Assembly (NCBI GenBank): GCA_030145595.1
Contig: JAQYVG010000028.1
Coordinates: 1 to 19,172 of the forward strand
Length of the DNA: 19,172 nt
From: Desulfobacterales bacterium
GTDB lineage: Bacteria > Desulfobacterota > Desulfobacteria > Desulfobacterales > UBA11574
Direction of reading: 5' to 3'
Part shown: positions 6,922-14,353 of the stretch, piece by piece
Layout of the letters: every line of letters begins with the position of its first letter
How positions within the stretch are numbered: the first letter of the stretch is position 1
The notes under the pieces: model-generated
What the model was told of the DNA's origin: nothing
Databases searched by the model: none
Seen by the model: only the letters and a program-made list of their open reading frames with translations
Program-made: the position numbers and the translations under genes

Positions 6922-7451
6922 GCGATATTGGCGACCAGGGGTTGCCAAAGTTGAGCGAACAAGGCTCCATTGAGTGTTACCTAAAAACTGCATGAAATTT
7001 TTTGAAAAGGAAAATATATTTTATAATAATAGTTGGTTAGCGCCATTTTCGAGGTGGTTCCGGACGCACTTTATTGCTGTGTATCGACTTCTCTAAATTT
7101 TTCAAAATATTTCACCCTTCGGGATCGCCGCTTTCACCGCATCTGCTTTGTTGCAGGGCATTCGCGGTAAATTACTACAGCTTCACACCCTGCGCCTTGC
7201 AGCTGCGGCGAAATCGGCAATTGCAGATTTTAGGTGTTATTGGTTATTCGTTATCGAGCTTTGGCTCGAATAGGGTACAATTCCTGTGCCACCATGTAGC
7301 AGATAGTTTTGAAAATGTGAAGTCCTAATATTATATTGACTTTTCGAATGAAATCGAAGTAAAAATAGAAACTTGTTTTTACTTAAGAATATCGATTCCA
7401 GCAACGACTTTCCCTTAAGACTAAAACAGGCAATCAAGGAATAATTAAATT
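6922..7451. other. Long non-coding gap before hisB
   Basis: About 530 bases without a credible gene. It holds a large imperfect inverted repeat (about 7117-7228, listed separately). It also holds a TTATTGGTTATTCGTTATCGAG word stretch (about 7236-7257) and a 9-bp hairpin with arms AAGTAAAAA (7357-7365) and TTTTTACTT (7376-7384) about 70 bases before hisB. A weak TTGACT at 7336-7341 could be a -35 box for hisB, but I see no convincing -10. Confidence 0.5.
7117..7228. repeat. Large imperfect inverted repeat (about 110 bp)
   Basis: The left part (about 7121-7165) carries GATCGCCGCTTTCACCGCA, then CTGCTTTGTTGCAGGGCATTC. The right part (about 7180-7222) is its approximate reverse complement, with CACCCTGCGCCTTGCAGCTG and CGGCGAAATCGGC. 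Between them is GGTAAATTACTACAG. It is markedly G+C-richer than its surroundings and would fold into one long interrupted stem. It looks like a dispersed structured repeat rather than a gene. Confidence 0.55.
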
Positions 7452-8039
7452 ATGGAACGAGCATCCGAGATTGAACGTAAGACTAAAGAAACCGGAATTC
7501 GTATAAAGCTGAATATAGACGGCAGCGGGCAAAATGAGATATCAACAGGAATCCCTTTTTTTGACCATATGCTGACCCTATTTGCAGTTCACGGTTTTTT
7601 TGACCTGATTATCAGTGCCAGGGGCGATATTGAGGTTGATTTCCACCACACGGTTGAGGATGTTGGGATTGTGCTGGGGAATGTTTTTGATAAAGCCCTG
7701 GCTGAAAGAAAGGGTATCAAGCGCTTCGGCCATGCGGTTACACCAATGGATGATGCCTTAACCTCGGTAGCCGTCGATCTGTCAAAACGCCCTTTTCTGG
7801 TTTACAATACCCCCCAGGCGGTTGATCCCGGAGGGAATAATTTTACGTCACTTTCCAAAGAATTTTTCAGGGCATTTGCTACCAGGGGCGGAATGAACAT
7901 GCACGTTAATGTATTTTACGGTGAAAATGAACACCATATCGTAGAATCTATTTATAAAGCCGCCGGCCGGGCTTTAGATCAGGCCACTTCTTATGATCAG
8001 CGGATAAAGGGGATTCGCTCCTCTAAAGGTACTCTGTAA
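7452..8039 (+). CDS. hisB: Imidazoleglycerol-phosphate dehydratase (HisB)
   Basis: A 195-residue HisB of the monofunctional type, without the phosphatase half found in enteric bacteria. It dehydrates imidazole glycerol phosphate to imidazole acetol phosphate, the sixth step of histidine synthesis. Manganese-binding histidine motifs are visible: FFDHML (36-41), FHHTVEDVG (64-72) and ENEHHIVES (158-166). The conserved PMDD (98-101) and the C-terminal SSKGTL are also present. The length is normal for the family. ATG 7452 has AAGGA (7436-7440) upstream with a somewhat long 11-base spacing. The neighbours are a repeat-rich gap on each side. HisA is encoded 1.1 kb downstream on the same strand, with a lipoprotein gene between. 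Confidence 0.97.
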   Translation: MERASEIERKTKETGIRIKLNIDGSGQNEISTGIPFFDHMLTLFAVHGFFDLIISARGDIEVDFHHTVEDVGIVLGNVFDKALAERKGIKRFGHAVTPMDDALTSVAVDLSKRPFLVYNTPQAVDPGGNNFTSLSKEFFRAFATRGGMNMHVNVFYGENEHHIVESIYKAAGRALDQATSYDQRIKGIRSSKGTL

Positions 8040-8062
8040 AAACTTTGTTTTTTGGTAAAAGT

Positions 8063-8245
8063 GGCCACGAAGGCACAAAGGCACCAAGAAGGGGATGAAT
8101 TACAAACCTTAATGGTTCAGTTTTATTGGTTAAATTGGTTCCATTGGTTTGGCTGGTTAAAAAAACAATTAAACCAGTAAAACCATTGGGACAATTTAAA
8201 TTAGTACTATAATCTTAGTGGCTTAGTGCCTTTGTGGCTGAAATA
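8063..8245. repeat. Nested inverted word repeats between hisB and the lipoprotein gene
   Basis: The outer arms are GGCCACGAAGGCACAAAGGC (about 8063-8082) with a CACCAAG extension, and the complementary CTTAGTGCCTTTGTGGCTG (about 8222-8240). Enclosed within them is a second, unrelated pair. Its TTTTATTGGTTAAATTGGTT word series (about 8120-8160) faces AATTAAACCAGTAAAACCATT (about 8167-8187). One inverted word repeat appears to sit inside another. No coding potential. Confidence 0.6.
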
Positions 8246-8279
8246 TTATGTTTTTTGATTTAACTGATTGACAACGCTT

Positions 8280-8990
8280 ATGCTAAAACTTGATGCCAAG
8301 AGAATAGGACTGCCGAAATACTTTTTTATTATGCTGTTGTTGTTAACAGCCTGCAAAACGAATGTAGTTGTTCCGGAATCGTCTGATACTCCCTACGGCA
8401 TTGAAAAACTCCTGATCCTACCTGTCAGAGACATGTCCGCAGTGTATGGAGCGAGTGAAAATGTCAGGTGTCTGTTGTGTGGCAGCGTAATTATGACCGG
8501 AGAGGTGGCGGAAGGTGCCGTTGAGTTCCTGACCGATAGTCTTTATTCCGCCTTAAAAAGCAAGGGTAATTTTGAACTGGTGCCGCCTGGTAGGGCTCGG
8601 GGGATTTTGTCAAATTTGCTGCAAGGCGATGCAGGCACCTTATCGGAACGTGCCCTTTTGGTTAAGACCGGGCAAGCTTTAAATGCCGATGCTGTTTTGG
8701 CAGGATATATCTTTCGTTTCAGAGAGCGCATTGGAACCTCCTATGCGGTTAAATCTCCTGCTTCGGTGGCATTCGATATCCATTTGATCCGTGTAGCCGA
8801 CGGCCGGGTGTTATGGTCCGGTCAATTTAATGAAACCCAAAAATCTCTATCAGAAAACTTTCTCCATCTTGAGACGTTTTTAAAAAGAAAAGCAAGCTGG
8901 GTAACCGCTCGCGAAATGGCTCAAGCAGGCCTCGAAGATATCCTGCAATCGCTTTCAGGTTTCGGGATTCGTAATGAAAACCCTGAATAA
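8280..8990 (+). CDS. Putative outer-membrane lipoprotein, unknown function
   Basis: A 236-residue protein starting at ATG 8280. The N-terminus is a lipoprotein signal: basic residues (K3, K7, R8, K13), a hydrophobic run FFIMLLLL and the lipobox L-T-A-C with the acylated Cys at 25. Residue 26 is Lys rather than Asp, so Lol-type sorting to the outer membrane is expected. The body has an early 'IEKLLILPVRDM' strand, a CLLCGS motif (C64, C67), and alternating strands and helices ending in 'VADGRVLWSGQFNET'. This layout recalls small periplasmic lipoproteins with a CsgG/LpoB/TolB-N-like fold, but that is a weak structural impression. No clear Shine-Dalgarno precedes the start, and an in-frame TTG at 8268 is possible but less likely. 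It lies between hisB and hisA without an obvious link to histidine synthesis. Confidence 0.75.
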   Translation: MLKLDAKRIGLPKYFFIMLLLLTACKTNVVVPESSDTPYGIEKLLILPVRDMSAVYGASENVRCLLCGSVIMTGEVAEGAVEFLTDSLYSALKSKGNFELVPPGRARGILSNLLQGDAGTLSERALLVKTGQALNADAVLAGYIFRFRERIGTSYAVKSPASVAFDIHLIRVADGRVLWSGQFNETQKSLSENFLHLETFLKRKASWVTAREMAQAGLEDILQSLSGFGIRNENPE

Positions 8991-9009
8991 AATCGTATTA
9001 CGATTTTAT
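8987..9009. repeat. Palindromic hairpin overlapping the lipoprotein stop codon
   Basis: The arms ATAAAATCGTA (8987-8997) and TACGATTTTAT (8999-9009) are perfectly complementary about a single central base. The TAA stop (8988-8990) lies in the left arm. The arms match those at 6685-6707 and 14392-14416. It could shape the 3' end of the lipoprotein mRNA; there is no long U-tract. Confidence 0.65.
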
Positions 9010-9125
9010 TATTGAAAATTGACGATTGATGATTGACGATTTTTGGAGACGCTCCACTCCGTATATTTTTATGAAAATGATCGCCATCCTTTAATCTTCA
9101 ATCGAAAGTCTTAAATCAATTAACC
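9010..9125. repeat. GATTGACGATTGATG word repeat before hisA
   Basis: The left part (about 9012-9042) repeats ATTGACGATT/GATTGATGATTG. The right part (about 9095-9122) carries weakly complementary words (AATCTTCAATCG, AAATCAATT). In the middle is a short TGGAG-ACG-CTCCA hairpin (about 9043-9055). It occupies the hisA leader up to a few bases before the start codon. No Shine-Dalgarno is visible. Confidence 0.45.
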
Positions 9126-9131
9126 ATCAAT

Positions 9132-9854
9132 ATGCTTATCATACCCGCAGTCGATATCAAAAACGGTAAATGTGTGCGACTTTTTCAGGGACGCCTTGAT
9201 TCCGAAACGGTTTTCTCCGATGATCCTGCCGCCATGGCAAAGCGCTGGGAAAATGAAGGGGCTGAAATTATTCATGTAATTGATCTTGACGGCGCTGTTG
9301 AGAAAAGCCCGAAAAACCTGAATTCTATCGAAAGAATCATTGAAAGTGTAGAGGCTTATATCCAGGTTGGTGGCGGAATCCGCACTGAAAAAACAGCTAA
9401 AATGTACCTGGATCTGGGCGTAAAAAGGGTCATTATCGGTACCGAGGCAATCAAGAACCCCAATTTTGTCAAGGATGCCTGCAAGGCTTTTCCCGATCAA
9501 ATTGTTGTAGGTATTGATGCCCGGGACGGTTTGGTTGCAATCGAAGGATGGACCGAAACCACCCGGATAAAAGACGTCGACCTTGCCAGGCGGTTTGAAG
9601 ATTGCGGTGTTGCCGCTATTAATTTTACCGACATCCATAGGGATGGAATGGAGACCGGGCCGAATATTGAGGCGACCCGTCGTATCGCCGAAGCAGTTTC
9701 TATACCTGTGGTTGCCTCGGGCGGCGTTTCAACGATTGAGGATATCAAAAAACTTATGCCGCTTGAGGCCGTCGGTGTCGTCGGCGTTATCACCGGAAGG
9801 GCTTTATACAGCGGCAGTTTAAGTCTAAAAGAGGCCATTGAAGTTTCAAATTAG
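9132..9854 (+). CDS. hisA: Phosphoribosylformimino-AICAR ribotide isomerase (HisA)
   Basis: A 240-residue (beta/alpha)8-barrel HisA that isomerises ProFAR to PRFAR in histidine synthesis. The catalytic aspartates are in place: D8 in IIPAVDIKNG and D129 in VVGIDARDG. The phosphate-binding loops are QVGGGIR (78-84), ASGGVS (195-200) and ITGRALYSG (220-228). The two-fold repeated half-barrel pattern is clear. The paralogue HisF would carry a Cys near residue 9, so HisA is the better call. ATG 9132 fits the family N-terminus exactly (MLIIPAVDI), although no ribosome-binding site is visible upstream. hisH and hisF are not in the window. A terminator-like hairpin follows at 9892-9915. Confidence 0.96.
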   Translation: MLIIPAVDIKNGKCVRLFQGRLDSETVFSDDPAAMAKRWENEGAEIIHVIDLDGAVEKSPKNLNSIERIIESVEAYIQVGGGIRTEKTAKMYLDLGVKRVIIGTEAIKNPNFVKDACKAFPDQIVVGIDARDGLVAIEGWTETTRIKDVDLARRFEDCGVAAINFTDIHRDGMETGPNIEATRRIAEAVSIPVVASGGVSTIEDIKKLMPLEAVGVVGVITGRALYSGSLSLKEAIEVSN

Positions 9855-9891
9855 CATTTTGGAAAAAAAAATGAGTTTAGCCCATTTCTCA

Positions 9892-9915
9892 GTCCCGTTT
9901 CAAGCGGGACGTTTT
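9892..9915 (+). terminator. Probable terminator after hisA
   Basis: GTCCCG (9892-9897) pairs with CGGGAC (9905-9910) around TTTCAAG, and the stem is followed by GTTTT. It sits about 40 bases after hisA and just before the dnaG promoter hairpin. Confidence 0.55.
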
Positions 9916-9938
9916 ATAAAATAGCGTAGCTATTTTAT
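9916..9938. repeat. 10-bp palindrome abutting the dnaG -35 box
   Basis: The arms ATAAAATAGC (9916-9925) and GCTATTTTAT (9929-9938) are separated by GTA. The palindrome ends one base before the TTGACA of the dnaG promoter. It is a variant of the ATAAAATCG hairpin family in this window. By position it could be an operator for the dnaG promoter. Confidence 0.6.
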
Positions 9939-9939
9939 C

Positions 9940-9968
9940 TTGACAAAGCCAAATAAAATATTTATATT
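9940..9968 (+). promoter_or_regulatory. Strong predicted sigma-70 promoter of dnaG(-rpoD)
   Basis: TTGACA (9940-9945), a 17-base spacer and TATATT (9963-9968), with an AT-rich flank. Transcription should begin near 9975, leaving a leader of about 160 bases before dnaG. I find no convincing gene or known riboswitch in that leader. Confidence 0.75.
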
Positions 9969-10137
9969 CAACGGTTAAAATATTATAAGGGTGCCGGTCA
10001 TTCAGTCTCTTTATGGTAATTCTCTTTCAGATAAAACCAGTTCTTAGTATTCGTCAACTTGAGCACATAAAGATATTTGCAAAGCTTCATCCCATTAATG
10101 ATCCTCCTGTTGTTGTCAGTCTTTCCTATCCATAGTG

Positions 10138-11925
10138 ATGGAGGTTTTGGCAATTTATATCCCAGAAGACAAAATTTCGGAAATAAAGAACACCGCCGAT
10201 ATCGTCGATATCGTATCGGAATTGGTGATTTTGAAAAAGACGGGGAAGAATCATGTAGGACTTTGTCCGTTTCATGCTGAAAAAACCCCGTCTTTTACGG
10301 TTAGCCCGGAAAAACAGATATTCCATTGTTTCGGATGCGGTACCGGAGGGAACGTTTTCAGCTTTTTAATGAAACAGGAGGGTCTGCCTTTTCCTGAAGC
10401 GGTCAGGGTCCTTGCCAGACGTTATGGCATCGAAATGCCGGTACAAAAAATGTCGCCCGAACAAAAAAGACGGATCAGTGAGAAGGAAAGCCTGCTGGCC
10501 CTCAATCAGATGGCCATGGATTATTTCCACCAGGCGTTATTGCGCAGTGCTTCAGGCAAGACCGCCATGAAATATCTAAACAAACGGGGGATGAGTAAGG
10601 AATCCCTTGATGATTTTCAGCTTGGGTATGCGCCCGAAGGATGGGATAATCTATCAAAATTTTTTTTTAAAAAAAAGATAGCACCGGCCCTGGCTGAAAA
10701 AGCCGGTCTGATAGTATCTAGAAAAAATAAAGACGGTTTTTATGACCGCTTCAGAAACAGGATTATATTTCCGATATACAATGTGAACATGCAGCTGGTT
10801 GGTTTCGGCGGGCGGGTATTGGACGATGCGCTGCCCAAGTACCTAAATTCTCCGGAAACACCCTTATATAACAAGAGCCGCAGCCTTTACGGCATTCACA
10901 GAGCAAAGCAACCTTGCCGGCAGCATGATACGGTATATATCGTTGAAGGTTATTTTGATCTTTTGGCACTTCACCAGCACGGCATCGAAAACACTGTCGC
11001 CACTCTAGGTACGTCACTCACGCCGGAGCATGTCCGGCATCTTAAAGGATATGCTGCCAAAATGGTCATGGTATATGATTCTGACGAAGCCGGTATTAAG
11101 GCAGTGCTGCGTAGTATTGGAACCTTTAAAAGAGAAGAAGTGGATGCCCGGATTATCGTACTGCCCAAAGGCTATGATCCCGACTCGTTCATTATGAAAT
11201 TCGGGCATGCGTCTTTTATGAAAATCGCTTCCGAATCAAAAGGGATTATGTCTTTTCTAATAGACTCAGCCGTCAACAAACACGGGCTTTCCAACGAAGG
11301 TAAAATCCGTATCGTGCAAGAACTTAAAGAACCGCTTTCCACCGTCTCCGACAAAGTGGAGGAGTCTTTATATATAAAAGAACTTGCTGAGCGTATCGGC
11401 GTTGATGAAGCCGCTGTTCAGGCAGAGGTTCGAGCAACGCCGGCCGCTAAAAAGAACGCTTTGGGCGGATTTCACAAACAAACAGAGTTTAAAAAGTGGG
11501 ACAAGTTTGAACAGAAGATTATAAAAATGATGCTTCAATATCCGCAAATATTACCTGAAATCAGCAAACAGAACATCCTGGATTTTTTTAGCGACGATGG
11601 TTTAAGGTCGATAGGAAAGATGGTGCTGGCATACAAGGATGACACGCAAAACCGGATATCTGATATCATGTCTTTGATTGCTGACGATGAGAAAAGAAAT
11701 TTAATATCCCATATATCAATAGAAGAGGATTCTTGGAATCAAAAGATTTGCCTCAGCATCTTAGCGCAATTTATTTCAAGCCGCAGAAGAAATAAAAAGA
11801 TTTTGCTTGATCAAATCAAGGCGGCTGAAAAGGCCAATGATGTTGAGCTGATTCAAAAGTTATTGGAAGAAAAGCAAAAAAGGGCAGTGTTGAGCGATAA
11901 GCAAAAGATGGCACTGCAAAAATAA
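10138..11925 (+). CDS. dnaG: DNA primase (DnaG)
   Basis: A bacterial DnaG primase of about 595 residues, which makes RNA primers at the replication fork with the DnaB helicase. The N-terminal CHC2 zinc-binding domain has C43-P-F-H46 followed by C64-x-x-C67 in 'FHCFGCGTGGN', with PSFTVSPEKQ between. The RNA-polymerase/TOPRIM core shows IVEGYFD (E270), LGTSLT and YDSDEAG (D314, D316). The C-terminal 150 residues, helical and variable, would contact DnaB. The start is uncertain. Family members usually begin close to 'IPEDKISEIK'. ATG 10138 has no Shine-Dalgarno upstream, while GGAGG at 10140-10144 lies inside the reading frame. A run of nine T followed by eight A (10660-10676) encodes FFFKKK and is a possible slippage site. 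rpoD follows 182 bases downstream, as in the widespread dnaG-rpoD arrangement. Confidence 0.96.
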   Translation: MEVLAIYIPEDKISEIKNTADIVDIVSELVILKKTGKNHVGLCPFHAEKTPSFTVSPEKQIFHCFGCGTGGNVFSFLMKQEGLPFPEAVRVLARRYGIEMPVQKMSPEQKRRISEKESLLALNQMAMDYFHQALLRSASGKTAMKYLNKRGMSKESLDDFQLGYAPEGWDNLSKFFFKKKIAPALAEKAGLIVSRKNKDGFYDRFRNRIIFPIYNVNMQLVGFGGRVLDDALPKYLNSPETPLYNKSRSLYGIHRAKQPCRQHDTVYIVEGYFDLLALHQHGIENTVATLGTSLTPEHVRHLKGYAAKMVMVYDSDEAGIKAVLRSIGTFKREEVDARIIVLPKGYDPDSFIMKFGHASFMKIASESKGIMSFLIDSAVNKHGLSNEGKIRIVQELKEPLSTVSDKVEESLYIKELAERIGVDEAAVQAEVRATPAAKKNALGGFHKQTEFKKWDKFEQKIIKMMLQYPQILPEISKQNILDFFSDDGLRSIGKMVLAYKDDTQNRISDIMSLIADDEKRNLISHISIEEDSWNQKICLSILAQFISSRRRNKKILLDQIKAAEKANDVELIQKLLEEKQKRAVLSDKQKMALQK

Positions 11926-11930
11926 CCAGA

Positions 11931-12067
11931 GTTAGGTTCAGAGTTCAGAGGTTCAGGGTTTAGGGGTTCAGGGTTCAAAGGTTCAGGGTTCAAAGGTTAA
12001 CCTGGAACGTTGAATCCAGAATGTTGAACCTTTGAACGGGGAACGTTGAACCTTTGAACGAGGAACC
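11931..12067. repeat. Inverted word repeat (GGTTCAGGGTTCAAA family) between dnaG and rpoD
   Basis: The left arm (about 11935-12000) is a run of GGTTCAGGGTTCAAAGG units. The right arm (about 12001-12066) carries complementary units such as GTTGAACCTTTGAACG, with GGAACGTTGAA variants. Together they can form a long imperfect hairpin within the presumed dnaG-rpoD transcript. The same family recurs at 18410-18612. Confidence 0.75.
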
Positions 12068-12107
12068 CGCATCAAGTAGCTAATAGGTTTGCAGGAGGTT
12101 AAACTCT

Positions 12108-13886
12108 ATGGCAAAACAATCCGGTAAAAAACGGAAAAGTACAAAAAAAATCTCCAAGAAGGCTATCAAGGATTTGATTTCGAAAGGGAAAGAGCGGGGA
12201 TATTTAACTTATAATGAAATTAATGAAGCACTTCCTGATGATATGCTTTCCCTGGAACAGATTGATGACACACTCATTATGTTTGATGATAACGATATAG
12301 AAATTATAGACGAAAAGAAAACTAAATTGATACCCCGCGCAAAAAAAGCTGCAAACAAAAAAATCGTTACTAGTGATACTTCCAGCGTTGATTTCGGCAA
12401 GGTAACCGATCCTGTTAAGATGTATCTGCGCGAGATGGGACTTGTAACCCTTTTGAGCCGGGAAGGCGAAGTTGAAATCGCCAAAAAAATCGAATCCGGA
12501 GAACAAGAAGTCTTAAGAGCACTGATAGATACGACAACTGGCGTTTTTTGTCTTTTAGAGCTCGGCGAACATATTCGGCACGGTGCTTTGCGTCCCAAGC
12601 ATGTGTTAAGGGATATCAGGGATGTTGAAGAAGGAGATAACTATGTTGATGAAGCGCTCCAAATCGAAAGCTTTTTAAAAACTGTTGTTAAAATTAAGGC
12701 GATTAATGAAGAAAACGAGGTCTATCGGGAAGAGCTTTTTTTGTCTGATCTTGAACCGGATGAAAGACGTCGGATTAGGAGGTGTATAACTCGTCGAAAT
12801 AATAAAATATTTGATTCTCTGAAAGATTGGCGCCTTGAAATCGGAGTCATGGAGAACATTGACAAGCTGATCAGGGAACAAATCGAATGGTTTGATTCCA
12901 TGAACAAAATGATTTTAATGTGTGCTGATGTTGTGAATGCCTCGGTTACGGAACTCCGCGCTAATTTAAGAACGAAAAGCAGCTTTACAAAATGGGCCAA
13001 GGATCGCTGCAGCCTGACAAAAGAGGAGATGGGTATACTCTATCAAGACCTACAAAAGATCCAGAAGCAGATCTTGGAGAGAGAGTTTGCCGTCAAAGCT
13101 AAAAGCCGAACGTTAAAAAGAGTTGTTTCAGCCGTTGGAGAAGGGCGAGTAAAAGCCAAACTTGCCAAAAGTGAGTTGGTCAAGGCAAATTTGCGCCTGG
13201 TTGTAAGTATTGCCAAAAAATATACTAACAGAGGTCTGCAGTTTCTGGATCTGATCCAGGAAGGTAATATAGGTCTTATGAAAGCGGTGGACAAGTTTGA
13301 ATATCGTCGCGGTTATAAATTCAGTACGTATGCTACCTGGTGGATACGCCAGGCGATAACGCGGGCAATTGCCGATCAGGCAAGAACAATACGGATTCCT
13401 GTCCATATGATTGAAACCATTAACAAATTGATACGCACGTCCAGGTATCTGGTGCAGGAGCTTGGTCGAGAACCTACCCCGGAAGAGATTGCCAAAAAAA
13501 TGGAAATTCCGCTGATAAAGGTGCGCAAGGTTTTAAAGATTGCGCGCGAACCTATCTCACTGGAAACACCCATCGGTGAGGAGGAGGACAGTCATTTGGG
13601 GGATTTCATAGAAGATAAAAAGTTTATGCTGCCTTCGGACGCCGCCGTCAGTCTAAACCTCGCCGAGCAGACAAGAAAAGTCCTTGCGACTTTGACACCG
13701 CGTGAGGAAAAGGTATTGCGTATGCGTTTTGGTATCGGGGAAAAGGCGGACCATACCTTAGAGGAAGTCGGGCAGGATTTTGCTGTCACCCGTGAAAGGA
13801 TCAGGCAGATAGAAGCCAAAGCACTGAGAAAACTAAGGCACCCCACTAGAAGCCGGAAGCTGAAAAGTTTTATTGAACAGACGTAA
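12108..13886 (+). CDS. rpoD: RNA polymerase primary sigma factor (RpoD, sigma-70)
   Basis: A 592-residue group 1 sigma factor. In order it has: a Lys-rich N-terminus and region 1.1 (about 15-75); region 1.2 (VDFGKVTDPVKMYLREMG, about 93-110); a long non-conserved region between 1.2 and 2; and region 2 with ANLRLVVSIAKKYTNRG, FLDLIQEGNIGLMKAV and the -10 recognition helix FSTYATWWIRQAITRAI (about 404-420). Region 3 follows with GREPTPEEIAKKM, then region 4 with LTPREEKVLRMRFG and the -35-binding helix-turn-helix TLEEVGQDFAVTRERIRQIE (about 549-568). Size and region 1.1 separate it from shorter alternative sigmas. AGGAGG near 12092-12097 and ATG 12108 give a good start. It probably shares the dnaG promoter, and a bulged hairpin (13889-13921) marks the 3' end. 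Confidence 0.97.
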   Translation: MAKQSGKKRKSTKKISKKAIKDLISKGKERGYLTYNEINEALPDDMLSLEQIDDTLIMFDDNDIEIIDEKKTKLIPRAKKAANKKIVTSDTSSVDFGKVTDPVKMYLREMGLVTLLSREGEVEIAKKIESGEQEVLRALIDTTTGVFCLLELGEHIRHGALRPKHVLRDIRDVEEGDNYVDEALQIESFLKTVVKIKAINEENEVYREELFLSDLEPDERRRIRRCITRRNNKIFDSLKDWRLEIGVMENIDKLIREQIEWFDSMNKMILMCADVVNASVTELRANLRTKSSFTKWAKDRCSLTKEEMGILYQDLQKIQKQILEREFAVKAKSRTLKRVVSAVGEGRVKAKLAKSELVKANLRLVVSIAKKYTNRGLQFLDLIQEGNIGLMKAVDKFEYRRGYKFSTYATWWIRQAITRAIADQARTIRIPVHMIETINKLIRTSRYLVQELGREPTPEEIAKKMEIPLIKVRKVLKIAREPISLETPIGEEEDSHLGDFIEDKKFMLPSDAAVSLNLAEQTRKVLATLTPREEKVLRMRFGIGEKADHTLEEVGQDFAVTRERIRQIEAKALRKLRHPTRSRKLKSFIEQT

Positions 13887-13888
13887 AA

Positions 13889-13950
13889 ATGATGAATTTG
13901 CGAAAAGGCAAAATTCATCATGTGTTTGGTGTTTAGTATTTGGTGTTTTG
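13889..13950. repeat. Bulged hairpin plus TGTTTGGTGTTTAG word repeat after rpoD
   Basis: ATGATGAATTTGC (13889-13901) pairs with GCAAAATTCATCAT (13908-13921) with one bulged base, starting three bases after the rpoD stop. Immediately after comes GTGTTTGGTGTTTAGTATTT and a GGTGTTTTG tail. Read in reverse complement, 82-134 is the same hairpin-plus-word composite. It may form the rpoD transcript end but lacks a U-tract. Confidence 0.65.
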
Positions 13951-13976
13951 TTTGAATTGCAAATGACGTTAAAAAC

Positions 13977-14005
13977 TTGACAATTATTATTTATAAATAT
14001 AGGTA
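13977..14005 (+). promoter_or_regulatory. Possible promoter of tRNA-Met
   Basis: A perfect TTGACA (13977-13982) lies in an AT-rich stretch. At 17-base spacing the -10 would be TAGGTA (14000-14005); TATAGG (13998-14003) is an alternative at 15. The -10 is weak, and the leader to the tRNA would be about 55 bases. Confidence 0.4.
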
Positions 14006-14066
14006 ATATTTCAGTTCTTTGTAACTTTGTTGCAATTTTAACCGAATCACAAATGATAAATTTTAC

Positions 14067-14139
14067 GGGCCCATAGCTCAGCTGGCAGAGCCACCGGCTC
14101 ATAACCGGTAGGTCCCTGGTTCGATCCCAGGTGGGCCCA
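14067..14139 (+). tRNA. tRNA-Met (anticodon CAT), no encoded CCA
   Basis: A 73-base cloverleaf. The acceptor GGGCCCA pairs perfectly with TGGGCCC, with discriminator A. The D arm contains TAGCTCAGCTGGCAGAGC, the anticodon stem is ACCGG/CCGGT with loop CTCATAA (anticodon CAT), and the T loop is TTCGATC. The 3' bases after the discriminator are CTC, so CCA must be added by the CCA-adding enzyme, unlike tRNA-Ala at 6801. The fully paired 1-72 end excludes the initiator type. Elongator Met is the best call, but a CAT anticodon could also be tRNA-Ile2 that is modified by TilS. Confidence 0.9.
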
Positions 14140-14353
14140 CTCACTATTTGCAATAAACCACCAACCCTGTTAATGTGACAAAAGTTCAAATGAACAAAAC
14201 AAATGAATCTAAGAGAACTAAAATTCGGTATAAAACGTTTTGAAATTAAAAATTTCGAATTACGAATTTCCGGTTTACCCTGGTTGGGTGTAAATTGATA
14301 AAAAAGCAAAATATAATACTGCACTGGAAGCTTTATCTAAAAGTGCGGAACTC

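Noticed and set aside
6752..6973. A 73-codon plus-strand frame across the tRNA-Ala locus
   Set aside because: It runs through the tRNA and its terminator, so it cannot be a real protein gene.
10077..10280. A 67-codon plus-strand frame overlapping the start of dnaG
   Set aside because: It overlaps conserved primase sequence in another frame, starts with TTG without a ribosome-binding site and resembles no protein I know.
11931..12067. A CRISPR-like array of short repeats
   Set aside because: The GGTTCAGGGTTCAAA units are contiguous, degenerate and arranged as two inverted arms. There are no unique spacers of constant length and no cas genes.
14067..14139. Initiator tRNA-fMet
   Set aside because: Initiator tRNA has an unpaired 1-72 end and three G-C pairs in the anticodon stem next to the loop; here G1 pairs with C72.
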